DNA of 9,459 nt from Alkalibaculum bacchi (GCF_937875145.1 NZ_CALNCS010000018.1:1-9459), one strand, 5' to 3'; counted from the first letter of the stretch, positions 1 through 6,230 are shown. Made by a program: numbers and translations. Notes: generated by a model not told the origin, from the sequence alone.

Positions 1-176
1 ATAGTGCCTCGAATATTATATACAGTAAGATTGTTCTCTGGACCTTTTCTTACTACTTCAATTGATGCGCCTTTAGTAAAACCTAAGGCCATCATCCTTT
101 CTTTTAATAGACCATTTGATAATAAGCAAGAAACCTTTGCTTTAGTACCTACATGTAATGTATTTAAACAAGTCAT
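1..176 (-). CDS. feoA: FeoA-family ferrous iron transport protein, 3' end cut by window edge
   Basis: Reading leftward from an ATG at 176-174 gives 58 residues beginning MTCLNTLHVGTKAKV, with no stop before the window edge. The stretch ERMMALGFTKGASIEVVRKG followed by NNLTVYNIRGT is the typical FeoA pattern (a length- and charge-conserved LGF-x-pG-x-x-x-E-V-V core, then a Y-x-I-R-G-T strand), so this is an SH3-like FeoA domain. FeoA is a small cytosolic protein that works with the FeoB GTPase-permease in Fe(II) uptake; feoB would be expected to the left, outside the window. A ribosome-binding site AAGGTGG lies 8 bases or so upstream of the ATG. The gene diverges from an MntR/DtxR-type regulator, which suggests metal-dependent control, and a perfect palindrome lies just upstream of its ribosome-binding site. 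The family call is confident; regulation is inferred. Confidence 0.88.
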   Translation of the reverse strand, partial: MTCLNTLHVGTKAKVSCLLSNGLLKERMMALGFTKGASIEVVRKGPENNLTVYNIRGT

Positions 177-198
177 TATAACCACCTTTTTATAAAAT

Positions 199-212
199 TT
201 AGCTTAAGCTAA
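199..212. promoter_or_regulatory. Perfect 14-bp palindrome, candidate metalloregulator operator of feoA
   Basis: TTAGCTTAAGCTAA is its own reverse complement and sits 22 bases upstream of the feoA ATG, just before its ribosome-binding site. Its TTAG...CTAA ends and length resemble operators of the DtxR/IdeR/MntR families, and a gene of that family lies 250 bp away. I could not place a convincing -35/-10 pair for feoA, so whether the site overlaps the promoter or the early transcript is not settled. The palindrome is seen; the role as operator is inferred. Confidence 0.5.
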
Positions 213-265
213 TTTATTCTTAATATTTTATGATAGAAGATGAGTATATGTTACAAAGAGATAGG

Positions 266-299
266 AAAAAGCAAAAAAGCAGAAAGCAGAAAGCGGAGC
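266..299. repeat. Heptanucleotide tandem repeat, AGAAAGC type
   Basis: Two exact copies of AGAAAGC (281-287 and 288-294) are flanked by imperfect copies on the left (AAAAAGC at 266-272, then an 8-base AAAAAAGC) and a truncated GGAGC on the right. The same G/A-rich 7-bp period appears at 2621-2648 and, inverted and more decayed, near 6644-6671. It does not encode anything recognisable. Confidence 0.6.
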
Positions 300-334
300 T
301 TGTTTCGGAAATTTGAAGAAGATAAGTGTTTTTG

Positions 335-399
335 TTGATTAACGATTGTTCAACTACTGCTTAACTACCGCTCAACAATTGTTCAAGTATCGTCAACAA
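335..399. repeat. Six tandem copies of a degenerate 11-bp unit upstream of the MntR-type gene
   Basis: The copies read TTGATTAACGA (335-345), TTGTTCAACTA (346-356), CTGCTTAACTA (357-367), CCGCTCAACAA (368-378), TTGTTCAAGTA (379-389) and a 10-base TCGTCAACAA (390-399). The consensus is roughly YTGYTCAACWA. The junction of copies four and five forms a perfect 10-bp palindrome AACAATTGTT (374-383). The array ends about 30 bp before the putative -10 of the regulator gene, so it occupies the usual place of an upstream activator or repressor array. An 11-bp period puts every copy on about the same face of the helix. The repeat is read directly; its function is unknown. Confidence 0.7.
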
Positions 400-431
400 A
401 TTTAACAAGCTCAAAAGTTCCAGCATATACT

Positions 432-437
432 TATAAT
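432..437 (+). promoter_or_regulatory. Putative -10 element of the MntR-type gene
   Basis: A consensus TATAAT lies 31 bp before the start codon. The expected -35 position (about 409-414) has no good TTGACA match. A weak -35 directly behind the 11-bp repeat array would fit a promoter that depends on a bound protein, but this is inference. Confidence 0.5.
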
Positions 438-462
438 AAAAGGCGAATAGAGAGGTTGAAAT

Positions 463-960
463 ATGGATTGTAATGAGTACTATACTTTTAATAATTACAT
501 GAGTGAAAAGGATATGAGTGCTACAGAAGAAGACTATATTGAGATGATTTACAGATTGTGCGAGAAAAATAACGGTCATACTCGGGTAAATGATATTGCT
601 CATCTATTGCATGTAAAGCCTCCTTCAGTGACAAAGATGGTAAAGAAACTAAAAGATTTAAATATTGTAGATTATAAGAAGTATGGGTGCATACAGTTAA
701 CGAAAAAGGGAATGGAGACTGGAAGGCTTTTGGTTTACAGACATAATGTCATAAAAAGATTTTTAACATTATTACAGGTAAGAGGCGATATTCATCAAGA
801 GACGGAAAAGATAGAGCATACTATTAATAAAAATACACTAAGAGGAATTGAAAAGTTTGTCCTATTTTTTGAGCATAATCCAGAAAAACTAGATGAGTTT
901 CTCTCTTACACAAATCAAATTGAAACAAGTCCGAATGAAAATATTGAGGGAAAAGAATAG
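463..960 (+). CDS. mntR: MntR/DtxR-family metal-dependent transcriptional regulator
   Basis: The 165-residue protein has a DtxR-type winged helix-turn-helix at about residues 20-90 (recognition-helix region HVKPPSVTKMVKKL) followed by the metal-binding and dimerisation helices. By alignment from memory with Bacillus subtilis MntR, the manganese ligands D8, E11, H77, E99, E102 and H103 are matched by D24, E27, H94, E115, E118 and H119. This supports an Mn(II)-type sensor rather than the iron-type DtxR site. There is no C-terminal SH3 domain, as in MntR. The start at 463 is backed by GAGAGG 7 bases upstream; it gives an N-terminal extension of about 16 residues over B. subtilis MntR, and internal ATGs at 499 and 514 remain possible. 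It diverges from feoA, so in vivo it could respond to iron, manganese or both. The family call is firm; the metal is inferred. Confidence 0.88.
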   Translation: MDCNEYYTFNNYMSEKDMSATEEDYIEMIYRLCEKNNGHTRVNDIAHLLHVKPPSVTKMVKKLKDLNIVDYKKYGCIQLTKKGMETGRLLVYRHNVIKRFLTLLQVRGDIHQETEKIEHTINKNTLRGIEKFVLFFEHNPEKLDEFLSYTNQIETSPNENIEGKE

Positions 961-981
961 TGAGAAAAACTATATTCGAAG

Positions 982-1014
982 AAAGTGAAGGACTCAAAAG
1001 CTTCTTCACTTTTT
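982..1014 (+). terminator. Rho-independent terminator after the MntR-type gene
   Basis: A 9-bp perfect stem, AAAGTGAAG (982-990) with CTTCACTTT (1004-1012), encloses a 13-base loop and runs into a T tract (1010-1014) about 20 bp after the stop codon of the regulator. Confidence 0.75.
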
Positions 1015-1061
1015 ATATAGTAGAAAGTACTTATTCAAATGCAATGAATCAAACATGCCGT

Positions 1062-1074
1062 TTATCATTGATAA
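1062..1074. repeat. Short palindrome upstream of the cardiolipin synthase promoter
   Basis: TTATCATTGATAA is a 13-bp dyad with a single central base, about 70 bp upstream of the extended -10 element. It could be a regulator site, but AT-rich dyads of this size also arise by chance. Confidence 0.3.
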
Positions 1075-1140
1075 TCTAAGCGATTTTATTTAGAACTTAG
1101 AATTAAAACACTCTATTTTGTGACGAAACAGTTTTTAGTA

Positions 1141-1149
1141 TGTTATAAT
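1141..1149 (+). promoter_or_regulatory. Extended -10 promoter of the cardiolipin synthase gene
   Basis: TGTTATAAT combines a TG dinucleotide with a consensus TATAAT (1144-1149), an extended -10 element. The -35 region is poor. Transcription would start near 1156, leaving a very short leader that begins at the AAGGAGG ribosome-binding site (1157-1163). Confidence 0.6.
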
Positions 1150-1170
1150 GTCGGAAAAGGAGGAAAAAGG

Positions 1171-2618
1171 ATGTTATTAGTTACTTCAAATATTTTAGCA
1201 TTTGTTTTAATAGTCAATTTCGTTTTAACTTTTACAATTATTTTCCTCGAGCGAAAAGATCCTCAAAGCACCTATGCTTGGTTATTATTGATATGGATTA
1301 TACCAGCTATCGGTTTTATCTTTTATTTGCTCTTTTCTCAAAATATTGCAAGAAGAAAAATATTTAAATTACTAAATCAGGAATTGGAAACAACAAAAAA
1401 ACTTTTAGATCAGCAAAAAATGCATTTAAAAAGAGAAGAAGTACCATTATGCAATTATAGAGATGAAATTTATAAAGATATGGTCTACTATCATCAAAAT
1501 ATCAGTGATGCCATATACACAAGCAATAATGAAATTCAAATTTTTACAGACGGCAAAGAAAAGTTTAAAGACCTATTTGAAAAAATCCTCGAAGCAAAAC
1601 ATCATATACATGTAGAATACTATATTATAAAAAATGATGATTTAGGCGTCTCATTGATGGAGCTTCTTATCAGAAAGGCCCAAGAGGGGTTGAAGTTCGC
1701 CTTCTTTTTGATGATATGGGTGGCAGGTATATCCATAAATCTTATATTACCCAACTTACTGAAGCAGGAGGGAAGGTGGGGAGATTTTTTCCGTCTAAAA
1801 TACCTCTACTCAATTTAAAAGTAAATTATAGAAATCATAGAAAACTCGTCATTATTGATGGAGCTATTGGTTATTTAGGTGGCTTTAATGTAGGGAATGA
1901 ATATCTTGGTCTAAAGGAGTCCATGGGTTACTGGAGGGATACTCATATACGTTTTAAAGGAGGCGCCATTTATGATCTACAGCTTCGATTTATTCTTGAC
2001 TGGCGTTTCGCTACAAAAGAAAATATTGAGTTGACTGGTAGGTACTTAACAGATGAGATCTCTAATGGAAATGTAGCTATGCAGATTGTGTCTTCAGGAC
2101 CAGATGAAGTGGAAGACCAAGTAAAAGAAGGATACTTAAAAATAATCAATTCTGCAAGAAATTATCTTTATATTCAATCGCCGTATTTGGTTCCAGATCA
2201 GAGTATTCTAGAAGCGCTAAAATTGGCTGTACGCTCAGGGGTAGATGTGAGGATTATGATCCCAAATAAACCGGATCACCCATTCGTATACTGGGCTACA
2301 ACATCCTATGCAGGAGAGCTCCTTAGAGAAGGCGCAAAGGTATACATTTATGAAAATGGATTTCTTCATGCAAAGACCATTGTAGCCGATGATATGGTGT
2401 GCTCTGTTGGCACTTGTAATTTTGATATTAGAAGTTTTCGATTAAATTTTGAGGTCAACGGTTTTATTTACGATGAAAAAATTTCTATTAAGCTTAAAGA
2501 AATTTTCCATGAGGATATTGTATATTGTAGAGAGCTAAGCTATGAGATATATACACAAAGACCTCTTGTTATGAAGTTTAAAGAATCCATCAGCAGACTC
2601 TTCTCACCACTATTATAG
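1171..2618 (+). pseudogene. cls: Cardiolipin synthase (HKD/phospholipase D family), apparent single-base frameshift near 1695
   Basis: The start ATG at 1171 has AAGGAGG 7 bases upstream. The N-terminus carries two hydrophobic segments (residues about 1-25 and 33-50), typical of the membrane anchor of bacterial cardiolipin synthases. The frame runs normally to EGLK, then becomes FAFFLMIWV and stops at 1818. The next frame continues the family sequence without a gap: GTTCGCCTTCTTTTTGATGAT read from 1695 gives VRLLFDD, followed by MGGRYIHKSYI. One base, probably a G after 1695, is therefore missing. Both catalytic HKD motifs lie after the shift: H-R-K-L-V-I-I-D at 1836-1859 and H-A-K-T-I-V-A-D at 2367-2390. 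With the base restored the protein would be about 482 residues, the normal family length, with no other lesion. The enzyme would condense two phosphatidylglycerol molecules into cardiolipin at the membrane. As written, the gene cannot make it. A sequencing or assembly error or a very recent mutation are the likely causes. Confidence 0.85.
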
Positions 2619-2620
2619 TT

Positions 2621-2648
2621 GAAAGTGGAAAGCGGAAAGCAGAAAAAA
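2621..2648. repeat. Heptanucleotide tandem repeat, GAAAGCG type
   Basis: Four consecutive 7-bp units follow the cardiolipin synthase stop: GAAAGTG, GAAAGCG, GAAAGCA, GAAAAAA. The last unit overlaps the start of the terminator stem. They belong to the same G/A-rich heptad family as 266-299. Confidence 0.6.
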
Positions 2649-2678
2649 AGACAAGCTCTCAAGAAAGCTTGTCTTTTT
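2645..2678. terminator. Bidirectional Rho-independent terminator between convergent genes
   Basis: A 13-bp perfect stem, AAAAAGACAAGCT (2645-2657) with AGCTTGTCTTTTT (2666-2678), encloses an 8-base loop. The stem ends in A5/T5 runs, so it can work in both directions and serves the rightward cardiolipin synthase gene and the leftward NlpC/P60 gene. Confidence 0.85.
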
Positions 2679-2720
2679 AATAGCAGTTGCTCTAAATGAC
2701 TCCAAAGGAATACGAAAGAG

Positions 2721-2748
2721 CTAGTGACTAATGACTAGAGACTAGTCG
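2721..2748. repeat. Second type of heptanucleotide tandem repeat, CTAGTGA type
   Basis: Four consecutive units read CTAGTGA, CTAATGA, CTAGAGA, CTAGTCG. The array lies just past the 3' end of the NlpC/P60 gene. Its sequence differs from the GAAAGCG heptads about 75 bp away, but the period is the same. Confidence 0.55.
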
Positions 2749-2754
2749 CTGTAT

Positions 2755-3747
2755 TTACTTAATAATTCTTCTTGCACCTATGTAACGCGTATTCCAATAA
2801 TTATCAGTTAGTTTTGTAATTCTCACACCACTGCTACTGGTAGCACTAATGAACTCGTTGTTTCCTAGGTAAATACCTACATGTGAAGCACCAGCTTTAT
2901 AGGTTTCGAAAAATACGAAATCTCCACGTTGAAGATTGCTTCTACTGACTGAAGTTCCTTCGTTGTATTGACTAGCAGCTGTTCTTGTAACGCTCATACC
3001 ATTTTGTTTCATAATGTATTGAGTATAACCAGAACAATCAAAAGCTTTTGGTGTGCTACCTCCCATAGCATAAGGTACACCTATGTATGATTTTGCAGTT
3101 GCTATGACAGCGTTGATTTTGGTTGCTGTAGAAGTTTCATCGCCTCTGTTTGGCAATGAGCTGCTTGTACCTTCAAGTGCTTTTAATAAAGTTGTACGTG
3201 TTTGTGGGCCAAAAGAGCCATCTACACCAATTGCACTAGATCTTTGGAAAGCCTTTAAAGCATCGACGGTCATAGTGCCAAAATAATTTGTAGTATTGTT
3301 GATTTTCAAATACCCTAAACTTTTTAAATCTTCTTGCAGTTCTTTTACGTCTGTGCCACTCATAGCGTACTTAAGTACTCTTGGGTAGCGTGTTGATGTT
3401 GTTGGTGGTGTGGAAGGTTCTGGTTTGGTAGGTTCTGGTTTGGATTCTGAGTTTTGTTTGCCAGCTTTTACATTTTCAAGTGCAGCCTTAGATGCAGGGC
3501 CAAAATAACCATCTGCTTTTAATCCATTATCTCTTTGAAAAGCTATTACTGCATTGCGAGTTTGAGTTCCATAATAGTCCGTAGTCCTATTAATATCTAA
3601 ATACCCTAAGGATTTTAGATTGTTTTGTAACTCGTTTACACCGTTGCCACGCATTCCATAACCTAGATAACTTAAGGCAAATGCAGAACTGGAAAATACA
3701 ATCAAAATCAGCAATAAGATTGAAAGAACCTTAACTGACTTTTTCAT
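2755..3747 (-). CDS. Secreted cell-wall hydrolase: two peptidoglycan-binding domains plus NlpC/P60 endopeptidase
   Basis: Reading from ATG at 3747, the 330-residue product starts with a signal peptide (KK, then a hydrophobic run to about residue 22, with cleavage likely after AFA). Two PG_binding_1 domains follow at about 30-92 and 125-192; each has the LQxxLKSLGYL and AxxAFQR...DGxFGP signatures. A Pro/Thr/Lys-rich linker separates them. The C-terminal NlpC/P60 domain (about 210-330) has the nucleophile Cys in FDCSGYTQY (C238) and the base His in SHVGIYLG (H289). The third catalytic position, usually His, Asn or Gln, is Ser301 in EFISATSS. The enzyme should cut stem peptides of peptidoglycan outside the cell. 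The start at 3747 is preferred over TTG at 3750 because AAGGGG (3755-3760) is 7 bases upstream. The gene diverges from the tyrosine-kinase operon, which suggests a shared envelope role. Exact bond specificity cannot be read from the sequence. Confidence 0.92.
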   Translation of the reverse strand: MKKSVKVLSILLLILIVFSSSAFALSYLGYGMRGNGVNELQNNLKSLGYLDINRTTDYYGTQTRNAVIAFQRDNGLKADGYFGPASKAALENVKAGKQNSESKPEPTKPEPSTPPTTSTRYPRVLKYAMSGTDVKELQEDLKSLGYLKINNTTNYFGTMTVDALKAFQRSSAIGVDGSFGPQTRTTLLKALEGTSSSLPNRGDETSTATKINAVIATAKSYIGVPYAMGGSTPKAFDCSGYTQYIMKQNGMSVTRTAASQYNEGTSVSRSNLQRGDFVFFETYKAGASHVGIYLGNNEFISATSSSGVRITKLTDNYWNTRYIGARRIIK

Positions 3748-3784
3748 CAAAATACCCCTTTCTTCGCCATTTTTTTATAATACC

Positions 3785-3814
3785 ATTGTAACAAAAATGT
3801 AGAGGACTTGTAAA
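3785..3814 (-). promoter_or_regulatory. Promoter of the NlpC/P60 gene
   Basis: On the minus strand TTTACA (3814-3809) and TACAAT (3790-3785) are separated by 18 bp, with a TG extension one base before the -10. A 7-bp inverted repeat, AAATGTA (3795-3801) with TACATTT (3815-3821), spans the spacer and the -35, a possible operator. The -10 overlaps the dyad TTGTAACAA (3786-3794). Confidence 0.6.
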
Positions 3815-3875
3815 TACATTTAATAGTGTAGGGAAAATAGAATTATCAAAAGTATATTCATTATTTTGGGGTTTT

Positions 3876-3905
3876 TTGCCCACTTTTGTAACAATATGAT
3901 ATAAT
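3876..3905 (+). promoter_or_regulatory. Promoter of the tyrosine-kinase operon
   Basis: TTGCCC (3876-3881) and a consensus TATAAT (3900-3905) are 18 bp apart. The spacer contains TTGTAACAA (3886-3894), the same 9-bp dyad that overlaps the -10 of the divergent NlpC/P60 promoter exactly 100 bp away. The leader to the start codon would be about 68 bases. Confidence 0.6.
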
Positions 3906-3979
3906 AAAATAGTTACATTATTTGTATGAATTTATTTTGATTTAAAAGTAATAAGATTAATTAGGAAGGGATTTAAGAA

Positions 3980-4672
3980 ATGGAACAATATGAAAGCGCG
4001 GAAGAATTAGATCTAAAGGAACTATGGTTTGTTTTTAAAAACAATATAAAGTTTATAGCTATTATGGTCTTACTAGCAATGATTGTAACAAGTATCGTAA
4101 CTTTTTTTGTTTTAGATAAAGAGTACGAATCCTATACAACCTTAATGCTCGGTAAACCAAAAGAATATGAACAAGAAAGAGTAGATATTACCTATAATGA
4201 TGTTATGTTAAACCAACAACTTGTGTCTACATATGGTGAAATTGTCAAGAGTAAGACAATTACTAATCAAGTTATCGACAATTTACAATTAGATATATCA
4301 TCAGCTAAGCTAAGCCAAATGGTCACCGTCACTACACTAAACGATACAGAAATCATCAAAATAACCGTTCAAAATACGGATCCAGTGTTAGCAGCTACTA
4401 TAGCTAATGAGATGGCAAATGTATTTATGGATTATGTCAGTGACCTAATGAACATCGATAATGTCAATATTATAGATGTAGCAGAAGCAAATAATACTCC
4501 TGTAGCCCCAAGAAGTATGATGAATATAGCAATCTCATTGGTATTAGGTCTTATGATTGGCGTATTTATTGTATTTATTAGAGAATACTTAAATACAAAA
4601 ATTAACACGTCAAAGCAAGTAGAGGCTATAATCGACTACCCTATTTTAGCTATTATACCTGAATTCAAATAG
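3980..4672 (+). CDS. Wzz/CpsC-type polysaccharide co-polymerase, modulator of the tyrosine kinase
   Basis: This 230-residue protein has the classical layout of Gram-positive chain-length determinant proteins (YwqC/CapA/CpsC). A short acidic cytoplasmic N-terminus leads into a first membrane segment (about 25-45), an extracellular domain follows, then a proline-containing stretch (NNTPVAPRS, about 170-179), a second membrane segment (about 182-200) and a short cytoplasmic tail ending DYPILAIIPEF. In this family the tail docks and activates a separate cytosolic kinase, which is the next gene. It lacks the kinase domain found fused in Proteobacterial Wzc. AGGAAGGG lies 9 bases before the ATG. 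It is the first gene of a three-gene unit, 29 bp before the kinase gene. The family is confident; which polysaccharide it controls is unknown because no glycosyltransferase or polymerase gene is attached. Confidence 0.88.
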   Translation: MEQYESAEELDLKELWFVFKNNIKFIAIMVLLAMIVTSIVTFFVLDKEYESYTTLMLGKPKEYEQERVDITYNDVMLNQQLVSTYGEIVKSKTITNQVIDNLQLDISSAKLSQMVTVTTLNDTEIIKITVQNTDPVLAATIANEMANVFMDYVSDLMNIDNVNIIDVAEANNTPVAPRSMMNIAISLVLGLMIGVFIVFIREYLNTKINTSKQVEAIIDYPILAIIPEFK

Positions 4673-4701
4673 ATGCAAAATGCTTTAGGAAGGATTATAA
4701 T

Positions 4702-5412
4702 ATGAAAAAAAATACAAAAAAGAGTAAGATAAAGGATGCACTTATTGCACATACAGATCCGAAAGCTATAGTGTCTGAGGCTTTTCGTAACATGAGGACC
4801 AATGTTCATTATTCTAATGTGGATAAGGAGCTAAAAGTCATACAAGTCACTAGTACCCAACAAGGGGAAGGCAAAAGTACGATTACTGCCAATTATGCAA
4901 CTACTTTAGCTCAATCTGGCAAGAAAGTGCTCATTATCGATTGTGATTTAAGAATACCTAGTATACATAAAGTTTTTGGCATGCCAAATGTCAATGGATT
5001 AATCAATGTATTGATGAGAGAAAGTGAATTAGACCGAAGCATCAAATATACTAAAGTAGAAGGTGTGTTTGTATTAGTAGCAGGTCCTGTTCCTCCTAAT
5101 CCATCAGAAATGCTAGAGAGCAAGCGAATGGATGAAATCATTAATGTAGCCAGAGAAAACTTTGATATTATTCTTTTAGATTCTCCTCCAGTACTGCCCT
5201 TGACAGATGCTTTAATTATTTCAAAGTATACAGAGGGCACTATTGTAGTAATTGCCTTAGAAGAAACGCAAAAGGAAGCACTTAAAAAGACGGTAGAATC
5301 TTTAGAAAATATAGGTGCCAATATTATTGGAACTGTAGTAAATAAAGCCAATATCAAAAAAGGACACTATGGCTACGGAGGATATAGCTATAAGTATGCT
5401 TATAAGGAATAA
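4702..5412 (+). CDS. CpsD/YwqD-type bacterial tyrosine kinase
   Basis: The 236-residue protein is a P-loop BY-kinase. It shows the oligomerisation motif E26-A-F-R29-N-M-R32, Walker A QQGEGKST (53-60, K58), Walker A' VLIIDCDLR (76-84, D80 and D82) and Walker B IILLDSPP (156-163, D160). The tail has six tyrosines in twelve residues, YGYGGYSYKYAY (223-234), the autophosphorylation cluster typical of this family. The kinase transfers phosphate from ATP to tyrosines in its own tail and in target proteins, after activation by the membrane modulator encoded just upstream. In relatives this controls capsule or exopolysaccharide length and enzymes such as UDP-glucose dehydrogenase. AGGAAGGA stands 7 bases before the ATG. 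The Walker motifs resemble MinD/ParA proteins, but the tail and the neighbours decide for a BY-kinase. Targets here are unknown. Confidence 0.93.
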   Translation: MKKNTKKSKIKDALIAHTDPKAIVSEAFRNMRTNVHYSNVDKELKVIQVTSTQQGEGKSTITANYATTLAQSGKKVLIIDCDLRIPSIHKVFGMPNVNGLINVLMRESELDRSIKYTKVEGVFVLVAGPVPPNPSEMLESKRMDEIINVARENFDIILLDSPPVLPLTDALIISKYTEGTIVVIALEETQKEALKKTVESLENIGANIIGTVVNKANIKKGHYGYGGYSYKYAYKE

Positions 5413-5441
5413 GAAATTATGATAAATTTTGGAGGGGACTA

Positions 5442-6230
5442 ATGTTTGATATACATAGCCATATCCTGTTTGGCGTAGATGACGGTTCTAAAAGCTTAGA
5501 ACAATCTGTAGAGATGATTAAAATAAGCAACAGTGTTGGCTTTACAGACATTATAGCCACTCCCCATTATATAGGGAATACGAAATTTAATAGAGATATG
5601 ACTGATAATACTCGCTTATTAGCTGATTTAAAAGCAGAAACAATGCATAATAATTTGCCTGTTAGATTGTATCTAGGTAATGAATGCTTTTTAGAATCGA
5701 ATTTGGTAGATCATTTAAAGGATAAAAAAGTAGCAACTTTAAACGATACACCTTATATCTTATTAGAAGTGCCTAGAAATAAGACGATGTTTAGCAGCCT
5801 CCTTAATTTTATCTTTGAGTTACAGTTAAATGGAAATTTTGTTATATTAGCCCATCCTGAAAGATATGACTTTGTCATGAATGATATAGATACTCTAAAA
5901 GAGCTCATTCAAAGAGATGTTTTGATTCAAATGAACTTACCCAGCTTAGTTGGTGTATACGGACATGAAGTTCAAAATGTAGCAAAAAAGATGATTGACC
6001 ACAATATGGTTCATTTAATAGGTAGTGATGCACATAATGAAAAAGGATACGAACGAGCTGGTAAAGCGTTGAATATTCTCAAGAGCTCTGTAAGCAAAAA
6101 TACTTTTGAAGAAATTACAAGGAGTAATCCAAGAGCAGTTGTTGAGGGTAAAATTCTCTATCCAGAAGCCCCAATAAAAATAGAAAAGAAAAAACACTTT
6201 TGGCAATTTTTTAAATTTAATCGAGCGTAA
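5442..6230 (+). CDS. CpsB/YwqE-type PHP-domain protein-tyrosine phosphatase
   Basis: The 262-residue protein carries the PHP metal-site motifs in order: MFDIHSHIL (H5, H7) with VDDGS (D13, D14), IATPHY (H42), GNECF (E81), LAHPERY (H138) and GSDAHN (D195, H197). This set is that of the manganese-dependent phosphatases YwqE, CpsB and CapC, which remove phosphate from the tyrosine cluster of the cognate kinase. The tail is basic and aromatic (KKKHFWQFFKF), which might help membrane or kinase contact. GGAGGGG lies 4 bases before the ATG and the gene starts 29 bp after the kinase stop. The order modulator-kinase-phosphatase is that of B. subtilis ywqCDE. A terminator follows about 45 bp downstream, so this ends the operon. 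Histidinol-phosphatase is an alternative PHP activity but the kinase partner makes it unlikely. Confidence 0.92.
   Translation: MFDIHSHILFGVDDGSKSLEQSVEMIKISNSVGFTDIIATPHYIGNTKFNRDMTDNTRLLADLKAETMHNNLPVRLYLGNECFLESNLVDHLKDKKVATLNDTPYILLEVPRNKTMFSSLLNFIFELQLNGNFVILAHPERYDFVMNDIDTLKELIQRDVLIQMNLPSLVGVYGHEVQNVAKKMIDHNMVHLIGSDAHNEKGYERAGKALNILKSSVSKNTFEEITRSNPRAVVEGKILYPEAPIKIEKKKHFWQFFKFNRA

Noticed and set aside
4..195. Rightward 63-residue reading frame at the window start
   Set aside because: It is the complement of the feoA coding sequence, which has a ribosome-binding site and clear family motifs; the rightward frame has neither.
335..399. CRISPR array
   Set aside because: The units are 11 bp, directly adjacent and without unique spacers, and no cas genes are present.
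1690..1712. Programmed -1 frameshifting in the cardiolipin synthase gene
   Set aside because: Homology puts the shift at 1695, where there is no X XXY YYZ slippery heptamer. The T-rich run at 1702-1709 lies downstream, after the residues are already out of frame, and cardiolipin synthases are not known to use frameshifting.
3866..3882. Hairpin TGGG/CCCA around the T run upstream of the kinase operon as a terminator
   Set aside because: The stem is only 4 bp with the T run inside the loop; the sequence is better explained as the -35 region of the operon promoter.
4702..5412. MinD/ParA-type partition ATPase
   Set aside because: The deviant Walker motifs are similar, but the tyrosine-cluster tail, the EX2RX2R motif and the Wzz-like and PHP phosphatase neighbours identify a BY-kinase.
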